From contig JARUPY010000232.1 in NCBI GenBank assembly GCA_029817715.1, forward strand, positions 47,875 to 111,874: 64,000 nucleotides of DNA. Direction: 5' to 3'. Source of the DNA: Melastoma dodecandrum. Lineage: Eukaryota; Streptophyta; Magnoliopsida; Myrtales; Melastomataceae. The notes below the pieces were generated by a model that saw only the letters and a list, made by a program, of their open reading frames with translations, was not told where the DNA came from and made no database searches. How positions within the stretch are numbered: position 1 is the first letter of the stretch; the number at the start of each line of letters is the position of its first letter. A program made the translations under genes and the position numbers. Below are positions 49,762 to 59,129 of this stretch, piece by piece.

Positions 49762-50349
49762 TCAGCGCCGGAGCGCGGCGCGCGCGGTGCCGGCGAGCTT
49801 CGCGAGGGCGGCGACCCGGGTGTCGGCGTCCGGCACCCCGGTGATCGCGTGCCGGACGGCCTTGCGGACGACCTCCGCCTCGAGCAGCCACGCGATGTGG
49901 CCGAAGAGCTCGGAGGCGTGCTCCTCGGCGGGCAGGTCCTTCGCCGCCGGGCTCAGCCCCAGCTTCGGCAGGACGCTCTCGTGGGCCACGACGAACGCCC
50001 CGATGCCGTACGCGGCGCCGCCGAGCAGCTTCACCTTCGGGAAGTACTCCGCGGCGACGGCGTAGGCCGTCACGGTGACGAGGGAGAACCCGAAGTGCAC
50101 CGCCAGGATGCCGAGCGGCACCTGGTTGCCGTTGTACGTGTAGGTGTACCGGTCCGGGTCGATCCCGCGCTGCTTCAGGAACGTCACGGGCGGGATCTCG
50201 CGGTCCGGCTTCCTGGGCGGGACCAGCGACTCCCAGCCCATCTTGATCGCGCCGGAGCTCATGCCCGCGACGAGGCCGGCGACCAGCGCGGCTCCCGGTC
50301 GGCGGCTCTCCGGGGCGGACAGATCGAGCAGGCCGAACGGCGTCTTCAT
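49762..50349 (-). CDS. YagU-family (DUF1440) membrane protein
   Basis: 195 aa. ALVAGLVAGMSSGAIKMGWE followed by SLVPPRKPDREIPPVTFLKQ is the diagnostic DUF1440 opening. Hydrophobic segments follow (LGILAVHFGFSLVTVTAYAV, LLGGAAYGIGAFVVAHESVL), and ELFGHIAWLLEAEVVRKAVR near the end. Inner-membrane family linked to acid tolerance in E. coli; role here unknown. About 2 bp separate it from the glycosyltransferase start, so they are probably co-transcribed. Confidence 0.85.
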   Translation of the reverse strand: MKTPFGLLDLSAPESRRPGAALVAGLVAGMSSGAIKMGWESLVPPRKPDREIPPVTFLKQRGIDPDRYTYTYNGNQVPLGILAVHFGFSLVTVTAYAVAAEYFPKVKLLGGAAYGIGAFVVAHESVLPKLGLSPAAKDLPAEEHASELFGHIAWLLEAEVVRKAVRHAITGVPDADTRVAALAKLAGTARAALRR

Positions 50350-50410
50350 CCGAGCATCGTTCCTCGCGCCTGTTACCGGTGTCTGGGAGTCCGCTGCGAC
50401 GGCCCTCCGG

Positions 50411-51061
50411 TCAGCCCACCGCGGTGATCGTGATCGCAGCGAGCAGCACCGCCGGGATGGCGACGAGCGTCAGCCCCACGGAAGTCGGGACCGGACGGTC
50501 CCGACGGCGGTAGGTCATCACGAAACTCGAGGACGCTCGCGGCGAGCACCGCGAGCGTGAGCACCCGGACGGCCGCGCTCGGCGCCGAGCCGGCGAGCGC
50601 GGCAGCGATCTGCGTGAAGGCGACGACGCCCCAGGGGGACGACGCCCAGGACCGCCCACCAGCGGAGCGGCGCCGGTGATCCTCCTGGCCGATGCAGGGA
50701 CTGCAGGAGGATCCCGCCGGCGGAGGAGGCGTAGACGAGGACCAGCGCCATCGCGTCCTCGAGCCCGGTTCAGGCGCGCCACGACGAACAGCACGATGGG
50801 CGAGGCGGATCCTGCCGCCCACACGACCGCGGCCGCATCGAGCCGCGTCGCGGCGTGGAGCACCGCGACGATCGCGGACGGCGATCGGCGGCACGAGGAC
50901 GGCGACGAGGACGTCGAGGGTGGCGATCCGGACGTCGGTGGAACCGAGGTGCGCGACCACGCCGAGCCGAGCGGCCCTCGGACGACGGCCGCGACGCCGA
51001 GCAGCGCCGTGACGACCACGATCGCGGCCGCGACGACGCCGGCCGCCCGACGGGACGTCAC
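50411..51061 (-). CDS. Integral membrane protein, several frameshifts
   Basis: A GTG at 51061 overlaps the histidine-phosphatase stop (GTGA). In pieces: AAGVVAAAIVVVTALLGVAA (helix 1), TDVRIATLDVLVAVLVPPIA (helix 2), AAAVVWAAGSASPIVLFVVA (helix 3), MALVLVYASSAGGILLQSLH (helix 4), LGVVPWGVVAFTQIAAAL (helix 5) and VGLTLVAIPAVLLAAITITA (last). That makes six or seven segments in about 215 residues, with at least four frame changes. No family recognised. Co-directional and overlapping with the phosphatase gene. Confidence 0.6.
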   Translation of the reverse strand: MTSRRAAGVVAAAIVVVTALLGVAAVVRGPLGSAWSRTSVPPTSGSPPSTSSSPSSCRRSPSAIVAVLHAATRLDAAAVVWAAGSASPIVLFVVARLNRARGRDGAGPRLRLLRRRDPPAVPASARRITGAAPLVGGPGRRPPGASSPSRRSLPRSPARRRARPSGCSRSRCSPRASSSFVMTYRRRDRPVPTSVGLTLVAIPAVLLAAITITAVG

Positions 51062-51708
51062 GGGATCGGCGACCCCGTCGGGTCGGTCTCCGGCGCCGGG
51101 AACCGGCGGTCGGTCCAGGTGTCGACGAGCCACGGGCCTGCGCCGTCGCGCTCGAGGATCACGACGCCGGTGTTCGGGAGCCCGTGGTCGGCGGCGAAGT
51201 CGCCCGGGACGTTCGCGCCGCGGGAGGCCGCCCAGGTGCGGATCGCGGCGCCGTGGCTGACGCAGAGCGCCGTGTCGACGCCGTCGACCGCCGCCTCCAC
51301 CGCGCGGTCGTAGCGCTCGAAGAACTCGGTGCCGGTCTCCGGTCGGCGGGGTGGGTGGGGGTCAGGTCGCCCGTGGCCCAGGCGAGGACCGTGCCGAGGT
51401 AACGGAGGTGGGACTCGCGGTCCGAGTCCATCTCCAGATCGACCGCGAGCACCTCCCGCAGCCCCGGGTCGGTGCCCAGGCGCAGCCCGCGCTCCTCGGC
51501 GACCGGCGCCCGTCGCGGTCTGCACGGTGCGGGCGAGCGGGGAGGCGGACGACGCGGTCGATGCGCTCGCCCGCGAGCACGTCGACGAGGGTCTGCGGCC
51601 TGCTGCTGCCCCAGCTCGGTGAGGTCGGCGCCCGGGAGCGCGGTGTCCGAGCAGGCCGTGCACGTGCGACCGGGTCTGGCCGTGGCGGACGAGGATCAGT
51701 CGCGTCAT
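51058..51708 (-). CDS. Histidine phosphatase (phosphoglycerate mutase-like), several frameshifts
   Basis: The ATG at 51708 gives MTRLILVRHGQTRSHVHGLL with the catalytic RHG motif. Later pieces: LVDVLAGERIDRVV, ASPLARTVQTAT, LAVDLEMDSDRESHLRYLG, then a clean ending TGTEFFERYDRAVEAAVDGV and DTALCVSHGAAIRTWAASRG (second catalytic His in SHGAAIR). About 216 aa with roughly four indels. It hydrolyses an unknown phosphate ester. The membrane-protein gene overlaps it. Confidence 0.75.
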   Translation of the reverse strand: MTRLILVRHGQTRSHVHGLLGHRAPGRRPHRAGAAAGRRPSSTCSRASASTASSASPLARTVQTATGAGRRGARAAPGHRPGAAGGARGRSGDGLGPRVPPPLPRHGPRLGHGRPDPHPPRRPETGTEFFERYDRAVEAAVDGVDTALCVSHGAAIRTWAASRGANVPGDFAADHGLPNTGVVILERDGAGPWLVDTWTDRRFPAPETDPTGSPIP

Positions 51709-51778
51709 GGGCCCATCCTCCCCGAACACCCGTGCACGACCGCTGCGCCGGCGCCTCACCCGCGCGTACCGTGCGCTC

Positions 51779-51973
51779 ATGGACAGCGACGTTCCCGGCA
51801 GCTCGAACCCCGGACCAGATGAGGGCGGGCCGCGTGCGCCCGGCCGCGGCACCGACGATCCCGCCTCCGGCGGGGTGGTGCCGGAGCGCGGCTCCGGCAA
51901 CCCCGGCCCTGCGGAGCCGGAGCAGGCGGACGAGCCCGACGAGGGCTCGGAGAACCCCGGTCCGGAGGAGTGA
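51779..51973 (+). CDS. Acidic disordered microprotein with NPGP repeats (64 aa)
   Basis: 64 residues, almost all Pro, Gly, Glu, Asp, Ser: MDSDVPGSSNPGPDEGGPRA opens, and the motif (S)xNPGP occurs three times (SSNPGPDE, SGNPGPAE, SENPGPEE), each followed by acidic residues. It has no membrane helix or Cys. Divergent from the phosphatase gene. Small acidic repeats of this type are predicted to be unfolded. The regular repeats and intact frame suggest a real product; function unknown. Confidence 0.5.
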   Translation: MDSDVPGSSNPGPDEGGPRAPGRGTDDPASGGVVPERGSGNPGPAEPEQADEPDEGSENPGPEE

Positions 51974-51974
51974 G

Positions 51975-52078
51975 TCTCGCGGATCCGGAGATTCCTCGCG
52001 ACAACCCCGAGCGAGGGCCGGCGCACGGCGTGTCGCCGAAGATCTCCGGATCGGCGAGGGAACTCCGGATCCGCGAGA
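51975..52078. repeat. Long-range inverted repeat between convergent genes
   Basis: Bases 51975-51990 (TCTCGCGGATCCGGAG) pair exactly with 52063-52078. The pairing extends inward to about 25 bp with two mismatches, around a 54-base middle that contains another ATCTCCGGATC copy. It lies right after the microprotein stop and about 15 bp past the end of the transglutaminase gene, so it may serve as a terminator for both strands. Confidence 0.6.
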
Positions 52079-52092
52079 TCGTGTGGCGCGGG

Positions 52093-52935
52093 TCACGCCT
52101 CGCGGGTGATCTCCACCTCCACGAACAGCCGGCTGCCGTGCGGTCCGGCGTAGATGCCGCGCAGCGGCGCGACGTCGGAGTAGTCGCGGCCGCGGCCGAC
52201 CATGACGTGCCGCTCGCCGATCTCGAGGTCGTTCGTCGGGTCGAACCCGTGCCACGTCCCGCAGAACCACTCGACCCACGCGTGGGACTCGCCCGTCACG
52301 GCGGTGCCGATCGGGAACGACGGGTCCGGGTGCAGGTAGCCGGAGACGTACCGCGCGGGGATCCCGACGGACCGCAGCGCACCGATCGCGATGTGCGCGA
52401 TGTCCTGGCAGACGCCCCGGCCGTGCTCCCACGACTCCTGCGCGGTCGTCTGCACGCCGGTGACGCCGGACATGTAGGTGATGCGGCGGTGGATCTCGCG
52501 GGACACGGCGAGCGCGGCGGCGCACGGGTCGAGATCCGCGGCGGCCGCCTTGGCGATCACGACGACCTCCTCCGGCGGCTCGGTGAGCGCGGTCTGCTGC
52601 AGCTGCTCGACGGTCTCGACCGACGCCTGCGCCGCCGCCGCGAGCGCCTCCCACGACAGGCCCGGCGCGAGGTGCTCCACGCGCTGCACCTCGACGAGGC
52701 TCGTCGCGGTGAGCGAGAGCTCCTCGTGCGGGGTGAGGATCTCGAACGAGTTGACCCGGGTGCCCCAGTAGTCGACGTAGCCGTGGGACGACGAGATCGG
52801 GGAGATCTCGAGGCTCGACGCGAGCACGAACTGCCCGTCCCCCGAGCCCGGCAGCATCCGCGCCTCGTTGTACGACTGGGTGACCTTGCCGCCGTAGTGG
52901 TAGCCGGTCACGTGCCGCACCCGGAGCCGGCTCAT
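52093..52935 (-). CDS. Transglutaminase-like cysteine protease-fold protein
   Basis: 280 aa. The N-terminal beta domain of bacterial transglutaminase-like proteins (LRVRHVTGYHYGGKVTQSYN, EARMLP) is followed by the catalytic core: HGRGVCQDIAHIAIGALRSV (Cys), GESHAWVEWFCGTWHGFDPT (His and Asp). It ends GPHGSRLFVEVEITREA. Its ATG overlaps the alpha-E gene stop. The set CP-ATP-grasp / alpha-E / transglutaminase is a widely conserved operon thought to make and process a peptide; direct evidence of the product is lacking. Confidence 0.88.
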   Translation of the reverse strand: MSRLRVRHVTGYHYGGKVTQSYNEARMLPGSGDGQFVLASSLEISPISSSHGYVDYWGTRVNSFEILTPHEELSLTATSLVEVQRVEHLAPGLSWEALAAAAQASVETVEQLQQTALTEPPEEVVVIAKAAAADLDPCAAALAVSREIHRRITYMSGVTGVQTTAQESWEHGRGVCQDIAHIAIGALRSVGIPARYVSGYLHPDPSFPIGTAVTGESHAWVEWFCGTWHGFDPTNDLEIGERHVMVGRGRDYSDVAPLRGIYAGPHGSRLFVEVEITREA

Positions 52936-53861
52936 CAGAACTCCCCCACCCACACCGGCGTCGCGTTCGTCGGGAAGTAGCGCTGCCGGATCGCCTCCGA
53001 CGCGGCGGACGTCGCCGCCTGCACCGCCTCCATGTGCTCCGCGAGCTCCGCCAGGATCTCGTCGATCGGCCGGAACTCCAGCTCGGCGCGGATCTGCCCG
53101 AGCACCCGGAGGGCCCGGTCGGAGGTGCCGACGCGTTCGCTGCGCGGGCTCAGCGCGCGCAGCGCGCCCTCCGCCCGCTGGATCGAGAACAGGATCGACC
53201 GCGGGAACAGCCGGTCGAGCGCGAGGAACTCCGCCGCGTTCTGCGCCGACGGGTTGCCGCGGTAGGTCCGGAGGTAGGCCTCGTAGCCGCCGCAGGAGCG
53301 CAGCAGCGTCGTCCAGCTCGGCCCGTTGTTGCCGGTCAGGGCATGCGTCGCGAGCAGCCGGGCGGTCATGTCGGCGCGCTCGATGCTGCGGCCGAGGGTG
53401 AAGAACTGCCAGACGTCGTCGCGGCTCGTCGCGCTCTCGATGATCCCGACGGCGAGCGCCGTGCGCTCGCGGACCCAGGAGAAGAACTCCGAGACGCGCG
53501 CGGGGGAGACCTGGCGCGGCATCCGGGCGCGCGTGGTGTTCAGGCACTCCCACAGCTCGGTGCTGACGATCTCGCGCGCACGGCGCGCGTTCTCCCGTGC
53601 CGCGGTGAGCGAGTAGGCGATCGACGCGGGGTGCGTGCGGTCGATCCCGAGGATCGCGAGCACGTCGCCGCGCCGGAACGGGCCGTCGCCCGGGGGCGTG
53701 GACCCCATGACCGACAGGAGCGCGCGGCAGGCGGTGTCCTCGTCGACCCACGGGTCCTCCAGCAGCAGCTGGAGGTGCACGTCGAGGATGCGCGCGGTGC
53801 CGTCGCCCCGCTCGCTGTAGCGGCCGATCCAGAACAGCGACTCGGCGATGCGGCTCAGCAT
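52935..53861 (-). CDS. Alpha-E domain protein (DUF403)
   Basis: 308 aa, helix-rich. [20 protein letters not shown] is the family signature opening. [40 protein letters not shown] and [20 protein letters not shown] (second signature) follow, with [20 protein letters not shown] at the C-terminus. Cytosolic. It lies between the ATP-grasp and transglutaminase genes with overlaps on both sides, so the three should act together. Biochemical role not established. Confidence 0.88.
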   Translation of the reverse strand: MLSRIAESLFWIGRYSERGDGTARILDVHLQLLLEDPWVDEDTACRALLSVMGSTPPGDGPFRRGDVLAILGIDRTHPASIAYSLTAARENARRAREIVSTELWECLNTTRARMPRQVSPARVSEFFSWVRERTALAVGIIESATSRDDVWQFFTLGRSIERADMTARLLATHALTGNNGPSWTTLLRSCGGYEAYLRTYRGNPSAQNAAEFLALDRLFPRSILFSIQRAEGALRALSPRSERVGTSDRALRVLGQIRAELEFRPIDEILAELAEHMEAVQAATSAASEAIRQRYFPTNATPVWVGEF

Positions 53862-55528
53862 GAGGATCCCCCACGAGCCGCCTGCTGCTGATGCTGTTGC
53901 TGCTCCCCCGTGTCGTCGATCACGTCGAGGGGGGAGTGGTCCGGCTCGTGGGAGGTGGAGGCGGGGCGCTCCGGCCGGTCGTGGGATGCCTGTCCCCGCA
54001 CGATGGTCGACACCGAGCGCTCGGGCGGGCTCTGGTCCGACCCGATGACCCAGGTGTCCTTCGACCCGCCGCCCTGGCTCGAGTTGACCACGAGCTGCCC
54101 CTCCGGCAGCGCCACCCGCGTCAGCCCGCCTGGCAGCACCCAGGACGTCGCGGCCGTCGTTCACCGCGAACGGGCGGAGGTCGGCGTGCCGCGGCCGCAC
54201 CCCCTCCTCCACCAGCGTCGGGATCGTCGACAGCTGCACGACCGGCTGGGCGATCCAGCCGCGGGGGTCCGCGATCAGGCGCCGCCGGAGCTCGTCGAGC
54301 TGCGCCTTCGTGGCCTTCGGGCCGACGACGAGCCCCTTGCCGCCGGAGCCGTCGACGGGCTTCACGACGAGCTCGTCGAGCCGGTGCAGCACCTCGGCGA
54401 GCGCCTCCGGCTCCTCCAGCCGCCACGTGTCGACGTTCCGCAGCTTCGGCTCCTCGCCGAGGTAGTAACGGATCAGGTCGGGCAGGTAGGTGTAGACGAG
54501 CTTGTCGTCCGCGACGCCGTTGCCGACGGCGTTCGCGATCGTCACGTTCCCGAGCCGCGCGGCGAGCATCAGCCCGGGGGAGCCGAGCAGCGAGTCGGCG
54601 CGGAACTGCAGCGGGTCGAGGAACTCGTCGTCGACGCGGCGGTAGATCACGTCCACGCGTGTCGGGCCCGCCGTGGTGCGCATCCACACCCGGCCTCCCG
54701 AGCAGAACAGGTCGCGACCCTCGACCAGCTCGACGCCCATCAGGCGCGCGAGCAGGGTGTGCTCGAAGTACGCGGAGTTGTAGACGCCGGGGGTCAGCAC
54801 GACGACGGTCGGGTCCTCGACCCCCGGGGGCGCCGCCGCATGGAGGGCCTGCAGCAGCCGGTGCGGGTACTCGCCCACCGGCCTAGAAGAAGCGGATACG
54901 CACTTCTGCACGAACAGCTCCGGGCAGCGTCTGGGCCATCACCCGGCGGTTCGACACGACGTAGCTGACACCGGACGGCACCCGCACGTTGTCCTCGAGC
55001 ACCCGCCAGTCGCCGTGCTCGTCCCGGATCAGGTCGATGCCGGACACCTGGATCCGCACGCCGTTCGCCGGCACGACCCCGGCCGCCTGCCGGTGGAAGT
55101 GGGAGGAGGAGCTGATCAGGCCGGCGGGGATCGCGCCGTCACGGACCGCGGCCTGCGGGCCGTACACGTCCGCGAGGAACGCCTCCAGCGCCGTGACACG
55201 ACTGCTTCACGCCCCGCCTCGGACGAACGCCCAGTCGTCGGCCGCGATGACGCGCGGCACCGCGTCGAGCGGGAACGGCCGCGCCTCGCCCGCGAAGTCG
55301 AACGTGACGCCCTGCGCCAGGTACGAGTCCGCGAGCGCCGCGGTGCGGCGGCGCAGCTCCGCCTGCGTCATCGACGAGAGGGCCGAGTGCACCTCCGCGT
55401 ACGGTGCCGCGCGGGACGGCGTCGGCCGTCGTCATCGGCAGGTCCGCGAACATCTCGTCGAACGGGGTCTCCGCTCCCGGCGCGGACGGGCTGGCCGTGC
55501 TCGCGTACCCGTCGAAGAGGTCCGCCAT
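53855..55528 (-). CDS. Circularly permuted ATP-grasp protein (DUF404/407), several frameshifts
   Basis: About 557 aa from ATG 55528 ([20 protein letters not shown]). After DAVPRGTVR the frame changes to [20 protein letters not shown] and [20 protein letters not shown], then near 55200 to [20 protein letters not shown] and [20 protein letters not shown] (VLEDN is the ATP-grasp metal loop). Near 54895 it moves to the long frame [20 protein letters not shown] and [20 protein letters not shown], and near 54130 to [20 protein letters not shown] with [13 protein letters not shown]. An ATP-dependent carboxylate-amine (peptide) ligase is expected. Overlaps the alpha-E start. Confidence 0.82.
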
Positions 55529-55604
55529 CCCGGCAGCGTAGCCAGACCGGTGTTCCGGGCTTGTTACGGACCCGCCGGGCCGCGCTGCCCGTACGATCGC
55601 GCCC

Positions 55605-56882
55605 ATGTCGGGCCCGCCGCGGACCGCGCGTCGCGCGCTGTCGGACGGGCTGCGCGCCGCCGGGCTCTGGTACGGGGCATCCGTCCTCCTGCTCGCCTGG
55701 GGCACGACCGCGCTGATCCACTGGTCCATGCCCGCGATGGGGCTGCTGGCCGTCACCACCGCGGTCGTCCTGGGGGGCGGCCTCGTCTTCGTGCTGCCGG
55801 TGTCCCCGCGGTACGGCGACCCCGCCGTGATCGCGGCGATCGTCGTGATGGCCGCGGGGCTAGCCCCCCCCCCCCGCCCCCCGCGCCGGCGCGGCCGCCC
55901 CGCCGCGACGCTGGTGGTGGCTCGCCCGGTCGCCGTTCCCGCCCGCGACGGGACCGCCCGCGTTTCCCCCGCTGTCCGCCGGTGAAGACCGCCGATTGGC
56001 TCGCCTTTCGCGGTGAACGCCGGCAGGCGGCGCGCCCCGATCCTCGCCGGCCTCTCGATCGTCGCGATCGTGGAGGTCGCCTCGGCCGTGATCGGCTCGC
56101 CGCTCGGCGTGCGGTGGTCGTTCGACCTGCCCGAGACGGCGACGCTCGCGCTCGTCGCGCTCGCGTCCTCCGGCTTCCTGATCGCCGGGCGGCGGACCGA
56201 GCAGCCCCGCCGCGCCTCCAAGGCCGCGGCCGGTGAGGAGTCCCTGAACCGGACCCGTTCGATCGCGCGGTCGCGCGCCGCGTGCCGGTCGTGCACGACA
56301 CCGTGCTGGGGGACCTGGCGGCCGTCGCCGCGATCGGCCCGGGCCGGCTGCCGGCGCCGGCGGTCGAGCGGCTGCGGCACACGCTGGAGCTGCTCGCCTC
56401 CCCGGGCTGGACCGCGCCCGCCACGACCCCGCCCGCGGTCGGCGGCCCCGTGCTCGCGGCGATCGCCCGGACCGGAGCGATCGGGCTGTCCGTGCGGCTC
56501 GACGGCGAGCTCGCGGAGCTGCGCGGCCTCGCCCCGGAGGTCGAGCACGCGCTCGCCGCCGCGGTGGAGCAGTGCCTCGTGAACACCGGGAAGCACGCGG
56601 GCACCGACGTCGCCGACGTGACGGTGCTCGCGGACCGCGACGGGCTGACGGTGATGGTCGCGGATGCCGGCGCCGGGTTCGCCCCGGAGGAGGTGGATCG
56701 CGACCGGCTCGGCATCAGCAACCGCGGTCCCGCGCCAGGATCGAGGAGGTCGGCTGGCACCGTCTCCGCGTCTTCCGCGCAGCGCGGGGATCGGAGGACG
56801 GACCGTGCTGCTCAGCGTGTCCGAAGCGGACGCCGGACGCCGGGGAGCGGCGACCGTTGGACCCCGCGCCCGCCCGAATTGA
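55605..56882 (+). CDS. Sensor histidine kinase (HATPase), frameshifted
   Basis: Starts MSGPPRTARRALSDGLRAAG. The membrane part has helices MGLLAVTTAVVLGGGLVFVL, AVIAAIVVMAAGLA, then after a poly-C run at 55864 another frame with ILAGLSIVAIVEVASAVIGS and TATLALVALASSGFLIAGRR. The cytosolic part in a third frame reads VPVVHDTVLGDLAAVAAIG (likely phospho-His box) and VEQCLVNTGKHAGTDVADVT (N box), VMVADAGAGFAPEEVDRDRL (G1). A last frame change gives TVLLSVSEADAG. A NarL/DesK-like kinase of about 420 aa; no response-regulator gene is adjacent. Confidence 0.7.
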
Positions 56883-57963
56883 ACCCCTCCTGCTTCGGTG
56901 CCCCGGACGCCCGTGCTCGCCGTACGGCGGCAACGGCCCTCCGCGGATCGCGTACCCCGGCGGTCCGTTCGAGAACGGTGCCTTTCTTTTCGGGCGGGCG
57001 GAGATCGCCTCCTGGCCGAAGGAGAGATCGGCCGCGCTGGCGGTGCTCGTCGCCGCCGGGGTCGTCGTCGTCGTGCGCGCCAGCCCGTTCCGAGCGCCGT
57101 TCCGAGCCGGGTCGCACATCGCGGTGCTCGCCCTCGTGCTGCTCGCCGCGGTGCTCGACGAGATCGCGCAGGGCGGCCGCGACATCCTGATCCACGACGA
57201 CTGGGGCCTCGCGGTCGTGCCCGTGTTCCTGCTGGTGCTCGCGACCCTCCGGCCGCCGGGGGAGGTGCTGGCGGGCGGGATCGTCGCCGTCGTCGTGATC
57301 ACGGCGACGGTGCTCGCGCTGTCGCCGTTCCTCGTCACCACGCTGCTCGCGGCGGGGCGCGCCGCGATCGCGATCACCCAGGTGCTGCCGCCCGCGCTGG
57401 CCGCCGCGGCCCTCGCGCGGACGACCCTCCGGGGGCTGGCCGCGAAGCGCGCCGCGCCGCTGCCGGGCGGCGCGGCGGAGGCGGCGCTGTCCGTGCAGCA
57501 GGAGGCGATCGCGTGGCTCGAGGCGGAGGCGATCCCGCTGCTCACGGCCGTCGCGGGCAGCCGCACGGTCACCGCCGCGCAGGCCGACCGTGCGCGGGCG
57601 ATCATGGCGGAGCTGCGGGCAGCCCTCGTCGCCGACCTCGCCCGCGGCTGGCTGGCCGAGGCGGGCTTCGGGGTCGACGACCCCGACGGCTACACGGAGC
57701 GCATGACCGCCGAGCAGCGCACCGCGCTGCGGACGACCGTCGCGAGCCTCCCGCTCGCCGACTTCGAGCACCCCGGGACCGCGTCGGCGCGCGGGCAGGA
57801 CCGGGAGGCGCGGCTCGTGCTCGACCTCCCGGTCGCGGCGCCCCCGCGTCGCAGCCGGGTCGCACCGCTCGTGCCGCTGCTCCGCACCGCGTTCGCCCGC
57901 GCGGACGTGCGGATCGGCGACACGCACGTGCTCGTGCAGGTCGACTTCACCGTGCGGAACTGA
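56857..57963 (+). CDS. Membrane protein beside the histidine kinase
   Basis: Open from before 56857 to 57963; a TTG at 56857 is one possible start, but the first 50 residues look garbled. Four membrane segments follow: SAALAVLVAAGVVVVVRA, IAVLALVLLAAVLDEIAQGG, WGLAVVPVFLLVLATLRPPG and LAGGIVAVVVITATVLALSP plus a short one. A soluble C-terminus has QEAIAWLEAEAIPLLTAVAG and DVRIGDTHVLVQVDFTVRN. The size and layout resemble the kinase upstream, but no ATP-binding boxes are seen. It may be a degenerate kinase-like partner. Family not recognised. Confidence 0.55.
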   Translation: MDPAPARIEPLLLRCPGRPCSPYGGNGPPRIAYPGGPFENGAFLFGRAEIASWPKERSAALAVLVAAGVVVVVRASPFRAPFRAGSHIAVLALVLLAAVLDEIAQGGRDILIHDDWGLAVVPVFLLVLATLRPPGEVLAGGIVAVVVITATVLALSPFLVTTLLAAGRAAIAITQVLPPALAAAALARTTLRGLAAKRAAPLPGGAAEAALSVQQEAIAWLEAEAIPLLTAVAGSRTVTAAQADRARAIMAELRAALVADLARGWLAEAGFGVDDPDGYTERMTAEQRTALRTTVASLPLADFEHPGTASARGQDREARLVLDLPVAAPPRRSRVAPLVPLLRTAFARADVRIGDTHVLVQVDFTVRN

Positions 57964-57969
57964 CCCGGC

Positions 57970-58350
57970 TCAGCGCCTCCGGTGCGCCGTGCCGGCGACG
58001 CCGGGGCTGACCCCGGCGGCGTCCGGAGCGATCCTGCGCTCGATGCGCGCCGCGCGGCGCTCGAGGTAGCGGCGGTGCCTCGAGAGCAGGATCCGGCCGC
58101 GGACGACGGCGAGCGCGCCGGCGATCGCGATCCCGCCCGAGCCGAGCATGGGCAGCGCGCCCGTGATCGTGAGACCGAAGCCGTTCGTCGCGTTCGCCAT
58201 CGCGATCGGCAGGGTGGCGAGCTGGACGGGGAGCAGCAGGGCCGCGAAGGCGACCGCGAACATGCCGAGCGGCACCAGCCAGAAGCCGAGGGTCAGCGGG
58301 AACGGCCGCGCGCGTCGAGGCACGGCAGCGACACCTCCGGTACAACGCAT
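57970..58350 (-). CDS. Small membrane protein A (126 aa)
   Basis: Two to three hydrophobic segments: LTLGFWLVPLGMFAVAFAAL, LATLPIAMANATNGFGL, GSGGIAIAGALAVVRGRILL, then a basic tail RRYLERRAARIERRI and the end VAGTAHRRR. The basic tail and VAGTAHR ending recur in the protein at 61455. Convergent with the kinase partner gene. No named family. Confidence 0.6.
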   Translation of the reverse strand: MRCTGGVAAVPRRARPFPLTLGFWLVPLGMFAVAFAALLLPVQLATLPIAMANATNGFGLTITGALPMLGSGGIAIAGALAVVRGRILLSRHRRYLERRAARIERRIAPDAAGVSPGVAGTAHRRR

Positions 58351-58450
58351 CGTCGTGCGCGCGCCACGCCGTTCGGGCCGCTGATCCGTGCACCTCCGGC
58401 CGGCCGACGGCCCGCGCGCCCACGGGCCCGCCGGCTCGACAATGCTGGAG

Positions 58451-59074
58451 ATGGACGCCGCGCGCTCGGATCCGCAGCCGCGACTTCTGGGAGGGGCGGT
58501 ACCGCACGGCCGCGGCCGACGGCTCGAGCCTGTGGGGGTCGCCGCCGAACGGCTGGATCGCCGAGCGGGCGGCAGCCCTGGCAGCGGGACGCGCGGTCGA
58601 CCTCGGTGCCGGCGAGGGGCGGAACGCGGGCTGGCTGCGCGAGCGCGGCTGGACCGTCACCGCGACCGACTTCGCCCCCGCCGCGGTCGAGCGGAGGCGG
58701 GCGGACGGGATCGACGCGGTCGTCGCGGACGCGACGGCGTGGGTCGCGCCCGAGCCCGTCGACCTCGCGGTGCTCTGCTACCTGCAGCTGCCGCCGGAGG
58801 GGCTCGCTGCCGCGATCGCCCGCGCGGCCGAGTCGCTCGCGCCCGGCGGCCTCCTGCTCGGCATTCTGGGCACGACCGTGGAGGATCGTGGAGCGGGGCC
58901 CTCGGCGGCACGATGAGCCCGCACATCCGCACGACCCCGGAGGAGGACGGGGCGCGGGCAAGTCGTCCGCTTGCCGGCACTGCTCATCGAGCTGAACCGG
59001 CCGCCGCGGAACCCGCGCGACCGGCCGCGGGCCTCGCCTGCGACTTGCCTCCTGATCGCCCTGGAAGCCCCTGA
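58451..59074 (+). CDS. SAM-dependent methyltransferase (class I), frameshifted
   Basis: The ATG at 58451 gives MDAARSDPQPR; a two-base loss follows. The open part then reads DFWEGRYRTAAADGSSLWGS, RAVDLGAGEGRNAGWLRERG (SAM motif I), WTVTATDFAPAAVERRRADG, and VDLAVLCYLQLPPEGLAAAI with ARAAESLAPGGLLLGILG (motifs II/III). A second indel lies after ILG, and GGTMSPHIRTTPEE follows. The C-terminal end is unclear. Related to TehB/UbiE-type small-molecule methyltransferases; substrate unknown. Confidence 0.72.
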   Translation: MDAARSDPQPRLLGGAVPHGRGRRLEPVGVAAERLDRRAGGSPGSGTRGRPRCRRGAERGLAARARLDRHRDRLRPRRGRAEAGGRDRRGRRGRDGVGRARARRPRGALLPAAAAGGARCRDRPRGRVARARRPPARHSGHDRGGSWSGALGGTMSPHIRTTPEEDGARASRPLAGTAHRAEPAAAEPARPAAGLACDLPPDRPGSP

Positions 59075-59129
59075 TTCCGTTGTCCAGGAGAGATCCGCGG
59101 GAAACGCCGGTTTGTCATGAACAACGAAG

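Noticed and set aside
51779..51973. NPGP motifs as 2A-type ribosome-skipping sequences
   Set aside because: The upstream D(V/I)ExNPGP context is absent and skipping is a eukaryotic-ribosome effect.
55864..55883. C-rich run as a functional slippage site
   Set aside because: It lies at a frame break in the sensor kinase, but many other breaks have no such run, so sequencing error is the simpler reading.
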